Of a stretch of DNA of 11,855 nucleotides, positions 1 to 5,479 are shown piece by piece (position 1 is the first letter of the stretch; each line of letters starts with the position of its first letter). The position numbers and the translations under genes were made by a program. This DNA is from Pedobacter sp. UBA4863 (lineage in GTDB: Bacteria > Bacteroidota > Bacteroidia > Sphingobacteriales > Sphingobacteriaceae), in contig NZ_DHDZ01000001.1 in NCBI RefSeq assembly GCF_002399615.1, forward strand, positions 377 through 12,231. The letters are read 5' to 3'. A model generated the notes under the pieces. The model was not told where the DNA came from, did no database searches, and worked only from the letters and a program-made list of their open reading frames with translations.

Positions 1-69
1 GCGCTCTTTGCTTTAAAGTTAATGCTAAGGCAATTTTACCGATACCGCAAAGACCAAGGTCGGTTTTAA
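1..69 (+). CDS. C-terminal tail of an upstream gene, truncated by the window edge
   Basis: Frame 1 is open from the first base to a TAA at 67-69 and encodes 22 residues ending in a strongly basic stretch (RQFYRYRKDQGRF). A hydrophobic start followed by Arg/Lys/Tyr-rich residues would suit the cytoplasmic tail of a membrane protein or the last helix of a glycosyltransferase, but 22 residues are too few to assign a family. It is read as the end of a real gene because it lies in the same direction as all the genes that follow and stops shortly before them. An alternative is that the open frame is chance. Confidence 0.4.
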   Translation, partial: ALFALKLMLRQFYRYRKDQGRF

Positions 70-100
70 GTGAATTTAATGGGGTTTGCTAGGGCTTGAT

Positions 101-244
101 ATGTGGCAGAGCATAAAAATAAGACCCAAAACTCACATTAAAGTGCGCTATTTTGAGGAAGCAATCGTAAAAGAACTTTTGGCCTTACAAGCGCAGCTAC
201 ATTTTGAATTAAACAAGATGATCAAAACCATGCGCAACTATTAG
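101..244 (+). CDS. Small hypothetical ORF, 47 residues
   Basis: An ATG at 101 opens a frame that stops at TAG 242-244. The frame itself is open from 80, so a TTG at 86 is a possible alternative start. The product is basic at the N-terminus, and its second half looks like an amphipathic helix (FEEAIVKELLALQAQLHFEL). There is no signal peptide, membrane segment or motif I recognise. It sits between the end of an upstream gene and a glycosyltransferase, where remnants of older cluster genes are common, so it may be the surviving C-terminus of a decayed gene. From 245 to 292 I see only a short CT/CA-rich leader before the next ATG. Confidence 0.3.
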   Translation: MWQSIKIRPKTHIKVRYFEEAIVKELLALQAQLHFELNKMIKTMRNY

Positions 245-292
245 ACTTAACCTCGAGCGTAACTTTAACCCTCAAACGTAGCCTCAGCCTCA

Positions 293-1138
293 ATGCAAAC
301 CCAACCTAAAATAAGTATTGTAATTCCAAGTTTCAATCAGGGAGCGTTTATTGAAGAGACTATTCAGTCGGTTGTTCTGCAAGGTTACCCCAACTTGGAG
401 CTAATAATTATAGACGGTGGTAGTACAGATAATAGTGTTGAAATTATAAAAAAGTATGAAACCAACATTCATTACTGGATAAGCGAAAAAGATAACGGAC
501 AAGCGCATGCCATTAACAAAGGACTAAAAATTGCCACTGGCGAGCTACACTCTTTTCTAAATAGTGATGATCTGCTCTTGCCCAATGTACTTTTCAAAAT
601 GGCAAAAGCCTATCAAAAAGATAAAAAACAAATCATTACTGGAAATTGGTTTGAAGGAAATGATTTAAAAAGTGCCATTTGTAGAGAAGTTACCCAGCCG
701 CTAACCCTAGAAAATCTAATTTTGAATATTGGATTATTTGGCCAACCCGGAACATTTTGGTCTGCTACTAAAAAACCTATGCTCTTAAACGAAAGCTATC
801 ATTACTGCTTAGACTTTGAATTGTTTTATCGCCTTTTTACCCATCAGTACGAAGTAACGCTTATAGAAAAACCGGTTGCACTTTTTAGACAGCACGCAAA
901 AGCTAAAACAGCAACACTTCAAATTTTAAAACATAAAGAAATTGTTATTTTTCTAGAGAACAATATCAATTACCATACAAACATTTCGGCTCAAATGCTA
1001 AAGCTTAAGGAGCGTAATAAAAGAACCTTATACAGACTAGAGTTAATGGAGACCTTGCAAAAACAACCTCTTAAACTAATAGCTAAAGTTTGGGAGGCAT
1101 TGAAATATGATCCTCGAGTTTTTATTAAGGGCATTTAA
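293..1138 (+). CDS. GT2 family glycosyltransferase (GT-A fold)
   Basis: This is a predicted cytoplasmic or membrane-associated transferase of 281 residues that moves a sugar from a nucleotide-sugar donor to a growing glycan. The GT2 hallmarks are visible: the N-terminal nucleotide-binding strand SIVIPSFNQG (residues 8-17), IIIDGGSTDNS (38-48), the DxD-equivalent NSDD (90-93), GQPGTFW (150-156) and a conserved acidic position near D174. Length is normal for a single-domain GT2, with no membrane segment. ATG 293 is chosen because the upstream in-frame stop at 260 leaves no other start; there is no Shine-Dalgarno, as usual in Bacteroidota. It ends 29 bases before the next gene. It is a close paralogue of the GT2 at 7545-8462 (about 70% identity by hand alignment over the first 90 residues). 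Donor and acceptor cannot be read from the sequence. Confidence 0.93.
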   Translation: MQTQPKISIVIPSFNQGAFIEETIQSVVLQGYPNLELIIIDGGSTDNSVEIIKKYETNIHYWISEKDNGQAHAINKGLKIATGELHSFLNSDDLLLPNVLFKMAKAYQKDKKQIITGNWFEGNDLKSAICREVTQPLTLENLILNIGLFGQPGTFWSATKKPMLLNESYHYCLDFELFYRLFTHQYEVTLIEKPVALFRQHAKAKTATLQILKHKEIVIFLENNINYHTNISAQMLKLKERNKRTLYRLELMETLQKQPLKLIAKVWEALKYDPRVFIKGI

Positions 1139-1167
1139 TTAGATTGTCAATCTTTGATATGTAGCAA

Positions 1168-1923
1168 ATGAAATGTATATCTTTTTCATTGTTCGGCTCA
1201 AACCCTAAATATTTAATAGGCGCATTAAAGAATGTAGCATTAGCAAATGCATTGTTACCCGACTACAAATGTTACTTTTTTCACGATAACAGCGTGCCAG
1301 TCTATATCATCGACCAATTATCTATCAAAAGCAATACGAAAGTATTTAACATGAGCGGAAGCGGCATTCCTCCCACCATGTGGCGATTTTTAGCCATCGA
1401 TTTTCAGGAGGTACAATTAATGCTGAGCAGAGATACAGACAGTAGGTTGAGCCAGAGGGAAATTTCCGTTGTTAGAGAATGGGAAAAAGACACTACCGAT
1501 TTTATGATCATCAAAGACCACCCGGGTTCGCATGGCACTTATGCTATGTTTGCCGGGCTTTGGGCCATGAAAAAAAAAGCCAACCTTACTATGAGGGCAT
1601 TAATTGAAGATTGGATAGGTTTAAAAACCAATGAAGAATTAAACAAGCGTACTGCCGATCAGGTTTTTTTAAGCGAATGCATACTACCACTTACAGCAAA
1701 CAATATGGCCTACTACGATGATTTTAACATCAACAAAGCTAACAATTACCGTAAAATAGCTTACCAAAGAGAAAATTGGCGCTTTATTGGAGAAATATTT
1801 GACGAAAACGATATCCCTGAATATCATTGGAAAGCCTTACGTGGGCATTATTGGAGGAGCAAAGGCCTGCTAGGCTATTGTTTTGCCAAAGCCTATAGTT
1901 TATTTGTTCCCGAATGGAGATAA
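1168..1923 (+). CDS. Putative glycosyltransferase of unclassified type with a DxD motif
   Basis: The 251-residue soluble protein lacks the GT2 signature of its neighbours. The N-terminus (MKCISFSLFGSNPKYLIGAL) is followed by a strand-like CYFFHD (35-40), MWRFLAID (71-78) and SRDTDSR (87-93). D89 and D91 form a DxD-type metal/nucleotide-sugar motif, typical of GT-A enzymes. A second conserved-looking block, DHPGSHGTYAMFAGLWAM (117-134), has two histidines and could form an acceptor pocket. Similar proteins with an R-D-x-D-S-R core occur in polysaccharide clusters as far as I recall, usually as hypothetical proteins. The location between two GT2 genes supports a transferase role, but this is inference; a non-enzymatic or modifying function cannot be excluded. 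ATG 1168 precedes a clean reading frame, with no Shine-Dalgarno. Confidence 0.7.
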   Translation: MKCISFSLFGSNPKYLIGALKNVALANALLPDYKCYFFHDNSVPVYIIDQLSIKSNTKVFNMSGSGIPPTMWRFLAIDFQEVQLMLSRDTDSRLSQREISVVREWEKDTTDFMIIKDHPGSHGTYAMFAGLWAMKKKANLTMRALIEDWIGLKTNEELNKRTADQVFLSECILPLTANNMAYYDDFNINKANNYRKIAYQRENWRFIGEIFDENDIPEYHWKALRGHYWRSKGLLGYCFAKAYSLFVPEWR

Positions 1924-1939
1924 AAATATGATTTAGTTA

Positions 1940-2707
1940 ATGCCTTTATTATCTATTATCACCATCAACTATAATAATGCCAAAGGTTTGCAAAAAACCA
2001 TTGAAAGCGTTGTTAATCAATCTTTTAAAGATTATGAATATATTATTATAGATGGAGGCTCTAATGACGGGAGCAAAGATATTATCCATACCTATAATTC
2101 TTACTTTCATTATGCCACCAGTGAGCCTGACAACGGAGTTTACCACGCCATGAATAAAGGTGTAAAAACAGCTAATGGAACATATCTGCTATTTTTAAAT
2201 AGTGGCGATGTACTATATCATAACGAAACCCTATTAGAACTTGCCCAGCAGGTAAATGAAAAACCAAACTACGATATTTATTATAGCAACCTTTTATTGT
2301 CCGATCCCCATACGCAAACAGAGCGGTTGCACCGCTGCCCCGAGAAATTAACCTTAAGTTTTTTCCTAAACTCTTTTATTGGGCATCCCGCTGCTCTCAT
2401 TAAAAGAGCTACTTTTAACAACATGGGCGCTTATGCAGAACATTATGATATTATTTCAGACTGGTTGTTTTTTGTAAAGGCCTTTTTAAAAGGCTATTCC
2501 TTTCAATATGTTAACCTTACCGTGGCCACTTTCTTTTTAGATGGTATCTCCTCAGAAGGTAACCAGAAACATAGCGAGGAACTTCAAAAAGTATATCAAA
2601 AAGAACTCAATTTTATTGCAGAAGACGTGGTTATCCTAAAAAGATTTAACGCTAGACCTCACCAGTGGATTGCAAAGCTATTAAGTTATATACGCAAAAA
2701 CGATTAA
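1940..2707 (+). CDS. GT2 family glycosyltransferase (WcaA/colanic-acid type)
   Basis: The 255-residue enzyme has the GT2 core: SIITINYNNAKG (residues 5-16), IIIDGGSNDGS (35-45), PDNGVYHAMNKG (63-74), the DxD-like NSGD (87-90), GHPAAL (148-153) and SDWLFF (173-178). The NSGD and ISDWLFFVKA motifs place it with the subgroup often annotated as colanic-acid or PGL/p-HBAD glycosyltransferases, distinct from the two NSDD-type GT2s in this window. No membrane helix is evident, so it probably works at the inner face of the inner membrane on a lipid-linked acceptor. The gene starts 16 bases after the preceding stop. It is the last intact gene before the rearranged stretch at 2708-3057. Sugar specificity is unknown. 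Confidence 0.92.
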   Translation: MPLLSIITINYNNAKGLQKTIESVVNQSFKDYEYIIIDGGSNDGSKDIIHTYNSYFHYATSEPDNGVYHAMNKGVKTANGTYLLFLNSGDVLYHNETLLELAQQVNEKPNYDIYYSNLLLSDPHTQTERLHRCPEKLTLSFFLNSFIGHPAALIKRATFNNMGAYAEHYDIISDWLFFVKAFLKGYSFQYVNLTVATFFLDGISSEGNQKHSEELQKVYQKELNFIAEDVVILKRFNARPHQWIAKLLSYIRKND

Positions 2708-2732
2708 TCCAATACCTCAGCTTTAAAAGCAA

Positions 2733-2921
2733 GTGCGGGACAAACAACTATGTAATCAATCTAAAAACAGTATTTACAGATTTATTAAGCACTTCCCTAA
2801 GCATGCATTATTATGGAAATACTTAGGCATCTATGGCCTTAAGCACAACTACTTCAAATTTCCATCAAATATTATTTTTGATAGAAATTCGCAAAAGTAT
2901 ATTATTGAGAATAAGTGGTAA
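2733..2921 (+). CDS. Small orphan ORF, 62 residues, possible gene remnant
   Basis: The frame is open from 2727 to TAA 2919-2921; the only usable early start is GTG 2733. The product is basic and aromatic-rich (RFIKHFPKHALLWKYLGIYG, residues 16-35), with no motif I recognise and no clear membrane segment. Its composition resembles the C-terminal tails of cluster glycosyltransferases or methyltransferases more than a complete small protein. The non-ATG start and its position beside a truncated ABC-transporter fragment suggest it is what is left of a larger gene deleted during rearrangement. A genuine small protein is possible but less likely. The following 47 bases (2922-2968) contain nothing I can identify. 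Confidence 0.35.
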   Translation: MRDKQLCNQSKNSIYRFIKHFPKHALLWKYLGIYGLKHNYFKFPSNIIFDRNSQKYIIENKW

Positions 2922-2968
2922 CCACACCAATCGGTTGAGGCCAAAAGTAAAATATCAAAAACATAAAA

Positions 2969-3058
2969 ATGTCTATCATCGCAATAAAAGCCGAAAACCT
3001 TAGCAAAGCCTACCAATTAAGAAAGCTTTGCCATCAAATATTAGCCAACAACTATTAA
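2969..3058 (+). pseudogene. Truncated 5' end of an ABC-transporter ATPase gene (copy 1)
   Basis: ATG 2969 begins a 29-codon frame whose first 17 residues (MSIIAIKAENLSKAYQL) match the start of the intact ABC ATPase at 4208. By hand count 46 of the first 51 bases are identical (2969-3019 against 4208-4258). After that the homology ends abruptly and the frame runs through unrelated sequence to TAA 3056-3058. That stop overlaps the ATG of the acyltransferase as TAATG, so the fragment may still be translated and may feed ribosomes to the next gene. The mismatches, several at synonymous positions, show this is not a very recent perfect duplicate. It is best read as a recombination scar. A regulatory leader peptide is an alternative. 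Confidence 0.8.
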
Positions 3059-4131
3059 TGACGTATAAAGAACAACTTTACAACTACAAAACCATCCCTT
3101 CATTAAATGGCTGGCGAGCTGTGGCAGTAATTTTAGTGCTGCTGGGCCATTTTAAAATGACCTTAAATACAACGAGTTTAGGCTACAAAATTTTAGACCA
3201 GGTCATTTTTGCAGAACTCGGTGTGCGCATCTTCTTTGTACTGAGTGGCTTTTTAATTACCACTTTATTGATCAAAGAAAAAGCCAAATATGGCAAAATC
3301 AACATCCGCCACTTTTTTATTCGGAGGTTTTTACGCATTGTACCAGTACTCTGGTTGTATTTGGCTGTGGTAGCTTTGCTAAACCAATTGTTTAAATTCA
3401 ATCTTACACTTTCACATTTTTTAGGCCCGCTTTTATACCTCAACAACTTTAATTTCTTTCCTGGGGTTTGGCTATTGGGGCATACTTGGAGCTTGGCCGT
3501 AGAAGAACAGTTTTATTTAATCTGGCCTTTTATTTTTTCCTTTGTGAAGAACAAATTGTTGCTAACCTTATTCATTTTAATCGCTACGCCAGTATTGGTA
3601 GTTTTAGCTTACGTAAAGCCAGATTTATCAAATGTATTATTGGTGCCTTTTCTACGACCTGCCACTGCAATTTTTTGCGGTGCAGTACTGGCTATATTAT
3701 GGAGCAAAGATTTTTTTAACGTCGATATCAAAAAACACCTCAATTGGCCCACCTTAATTTTTGTGAGTGTTATCGTATTTCTTATCAGCAATTACCAACA
3801 TCAAGGAAAATATGGAAAGCTATTGTTACCAACTGGAGACACCATTATGAACCTTGGCATTGCCTACGCCATTACTTTCAGCCTAATTCAACAGAAAAAC
3901 AATTTGTTTCGTTTTTTAAACTTAAGATTAATGAATACCATAGGTCTATTATCCTACAGTCTTTACATTTGGCAACAACTATTTCTTTTCCCTGTGGGTT
4001 CCTATCTAAACTGGAAAGCGATGATACCTTTTCCTTTAAATATTTTGTTAATTTTTATCATTGCTTATATTTCTTATACTTTTTTTGAGAAAAGATTTTT
4101 AAAGCTAAAACATCAATTTTCTTCGATATAA
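3058..4131 (+). CDS. Acyltransferase 3 family membrane protein (OafA/YrhL-type)
   Basis: This is an integral inner-membrane protein of 357 residues that probably O-acylates (for example O-acetylates) a sugar of the polysaccharide. Family hallmarks: PSLNGWRAVAVILVLLGH (residues 14-31, with the catalytic-type H31), GVRIFFVLSGFLIT (55-68), FFIRRFLRIVPVLW (86-99) and HTWSLAVEEQFYLIWP (142-157). Many hydrophobic segments follow, up to the usual C-terminal YTFFEKRFLKLK. There is no added SGNH domain, so it is the short single-domain form. ATG 3058 is preferred over the in-frame TTG 3028: it is the only nearby ATG, overlaps the upstream stop as TAATG, and leaves a normal family N-terminus. The gene is bracketed by two truncated copies of the ABC-gene start, suggesting it was inserted or left there as a cassette. 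It ends one base before the second copy. Confidence 0.93.
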   Translation: MTYKEQLYNYKTIPSLNGWRAVAVILVLLGHFKMTLNTTSLGYKILDQVIFAELGVRIFFVLSGFLITTLLIKEKAKYGKINIRHFFIRRFLRIVPVLWLYLAVVALLNQLFKFNLTLSHFLGPLLYLNNFNFFPGVWLLGHTWSLAVEEQFYLIWPFIFSFVKNKLLLTLFILIATPVLVVLAYVKPDLSNVLLVPFLRPATAIFCGAVLAILWSKDFFNVDIKKHLNWPTLIFVSVIVFLISNYQHQGKYGKLLLPTGDTIMNLGIAYAITFSLIQQKNNLFRFLNLRLMNTIGLLSYSLYIWQQLFLFPVGSYLNWKAMIPFPLNILLIFIIAYISYTFFEKRFLKLKHQFSSI

Positions 4132-4132
4132 C

Positions 4133-4177
4133 ATGTCTAACATAGCCATCAAAGCCGAAAACCTTTCCAAATTCTAA
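4133..4177 (+). pseudogene. Truncated 5' end of an ABC-transporter ATPase gene (copy 2)
   Basis: ATG 4133, one base after the acyltransferase stop, encodes MSNIAIKAENLSKF and then stops at TAA 4175-4177. The first 13 codons match the beginning of the intact gene at 4208 (31 of 39 bases by hand count) and the copy-1 fragment (33 of 39). Most differences from the intact gene are silent, so the peptide is almost unchanged while the DNA has diverged; that suggests a separate source allele rather than a fresh duplication. Homology breaks off exactly where the GC-rich palindromic repeat begins. It may be a pure scar, or a short translated leader upstream of the true ABC gene. Confidence 0.8.
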
Positions 4178-4202
4178 CCCCAACCCCTGAAGGGGCTTAA
4201 AA
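4174..4202 (+). repeat. GC-rich palindromic intergenic element
   Basis: The segment reads CTAACCCCAACCCC, then TGAA, then GGGGCTTAAAAA. CCCCTGAAGGGG at 4184-4195 is a perfect C4/G4 inverted pair that could extend to five base pairs with a two-base loop. It is a marked GC island in AT-rich sequence. I recall similar CCCC-TAAA-GGGG elements as dispersed intergenic repeats in many Bacteroidota genomes, but I cannot verify copy number here. It separates the second ABC-gene remnant from the intact ABC gene, starting 6 bases after a 5'-fragment match ends. With no T-tract after the stem, it is a poor intrinsic terminator. It may form an mRNA hairpin between genes. Confidence 0.6.
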
Positions 4203-4207
4203 ACAAT

Positions 4208-5479
4208 ATGAGTAACATCGCTATAAAAGCCGAAGACCTTAGCAAAGCCTACCAATTAGGCGAAATTGGCACTGGTACCATTAGCCGAGATTTAGAACGT
4301 TGGTATGCCCGCATGCGTGGCAAAGAAGACCCTTTTTTACGTATTGGCGAAACCAACGACCGCAGCACTAAAGGTAGTTCTGATATTGTATGGTCTTTAA
4401 AAGACATTAACTTTGAAATTGAGCAGGGCGATGCCGTAGGCATTATTGGCCGCAATGGTGCAGGCAAAAGCACCTTATTAAAAGTATTGAGCCGGGTTAC
4501 CTCTCCTACCTCGGGTCGCATTACTGGCAAAGGCCGCATTGCTTCTTTGTTAGAAGTAGGTACAGGCTTTCATCCCGAATTGACTGGCCGCGAAAATATT
4601 TATTTAAACGGTGCCATTTTAGGCATGCGCAAAAAAGAAATTACCCGTAAGTTCGAGGAGATTGTTGACTTTGCAGGCGTAGAACGTTACATAGACACCC
4701 CTGTTAAACGTTACTCTTCGGGTATGTATGTACGCTTAGCTTTTGCTGTAGCCGCCCACCTAGAAAGTGAAATCTTAATTGTAGATGAGGTGTTGGCCGT
4801 AGGCGATGCCGAATTTCAAAAGAAATGCTTAGGTAAAATGGGTGAAGTGAGCAAGGGCGAAGGCAGGACGGTGTTGTTTGTGAGCCATAATATGGGGAGT
4901 ATTTTGGAACTCTGCAATAGAGGAATTTTGCTTAACAATGGAAAAATAAACTTTACAGGTACAGCGGATAGTACTGTGCAAAAATATAGTAAAGCCAATG
5001 AAGTATCTTTAAATACAAATCAGGGAAGGAAAGGGACTGGACATATTCAAATTGAAGGTTTTAATATATTAAAAAATCACAATGAAACTAGCAGTATTAT
5101 TGTTGGCGAAAAAATAAAGCTTAATATACCAATTATAAACCACGTCCGAAAAGAAATCTCCTTTTGCCAAATCATTGTTGGAATATATAATGAATATAAA
5201 GAAGGCGTTTTACGCCTTAATTCTGGAGACATTAGAGTAAATAGTAACGAAAATTTCGTGCTCGATTGCGATATCATTGATCAAATTCCATTGAAACCGG
5301 GTATTTACACGATCAACATTGCACTGTCTTCTAATGAAGGTTTAGAAGATTACATTCCTGACTTTTATACGCTAGAAATAAGCGAACCCAACTTTAATGA
5401 ATTTGGTACAACAGCACAAGACTTGCATTTAACAAAAATATTATTAAGAAATCATTGGAAGATTTCAAAAGCGATATAA
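4208..5479 (+). CDS. ABC transporter ATPase for polysaccharide export, Wzt-type with C-terminal glycan-binding domain
   Basis: The 423-residue cytoplasmic ATPase should pair with a Wzm-type permease to export a lipid-linked polysaccharide. The ATPase domain (about 1-250) shows Walker A GRNGAGKST (81-89), signature YSSGMYVRLAFA (169-180), Walker B ILIVDE (189-194) and switch H227 in FVSHN. The stretch GSSDIVWSLKDINF and the block LLEVGTGFHPELTGREN are typical of the Wzt/TagH branch. Residues about 265-410 form a beta-rich extension ending in PGIYTINIALSSNEG, matching Wzt C-terminal domains that bind the finished glycan. GC falls from about 45% to as low as 20% (60-base counts) near 4910-4930, close to the domain boundary, suggesting a mosaic gene. 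No permease is visible in the window. The stop overlaps the next ATG (TAATG). Confidence 0.95.
   Translation: MSNIAIKAEDLSKAYQLGEIGTGTISRDLERWYARMRGKEDPFLRIGETNDRSTKGSSDIVWSLKDINFEIEQGDAVGIIGRNGAGKSTLLKVLSRVTSPTSGRITGKGRIASLLEVGTGFHPELTGRENIYLNGAILGMRKKEITRKFEEIVDFAGVERYIDTPVKRYSSGMYVRLAFAVAAHLESEILIVDEVLAVGDAEFQKKCLGKMGEVSKGEGRTVLFVSHNMGSILELCNRGILLNNGKINFTGTADSTVQKYSKANEVSLNTNQGRKGTGHIQIEGFNILKNHNETSSIIVGEKIKLNIPIINHVRKEISFCQIIVGIYNEYKEGVLRLNSGDIRVNSNENFVLDCDIIDQIPLKPGIYTINIALSSNEGLEDYIPDFYTLEISEPNFNEFGTTAQDLHLTKILLRNHWKISKAI

Noticed and set aside
1141..1163. Possible Bacteroidota promoter (TAnnTTTG-like) before the gene at 1168
   Set aside because: The best candidate, CAATCTTTG, misses the conserved first base of the -7 element, and the gap is only 29 bases inside an apparent operon.
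1949..2146. Antisense ORF inside the second GT2 gene, and similar antisense frames elsewhere
   Set aside because: No start context or motif supports them; they mirror the hydrophobic and glycine-rich coding of the sense genes.
3028..3057. TTG 3028 as the start of the acyltransferase, adding ten residues
   Set aside because: The extra residues lie in the tail of the ABC-remnant region and are not part of the family's N-terminus. ATG 3058 is coupled as TAATG and gives a normal start.
3468..4088. Two sizeable same-strand ORFs inside the first acyltransferase gene (3468-3719 and 3744-4088)
   Set aside because: They run in another frame across conserved coding sequence of the acyltransferase, show no motifs of their own, and look like chance open frames.
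5202..5218. Inverted repeat AAGGCG-TTTTA-CGCCTT as a terminator or attenuator
   Set aside because: It is only 6 base pairs long, has no T-tract after it, and lies well inside the ABC coding sequence; probably a coincidence.
5455..5478. TTG 5455 as the start of the NoeA-like gene
   Set aside because: ATG 5479 is eight codons downstream and overlaps the ABC stop as TAATG, the arrangement also used at 3056-3060.
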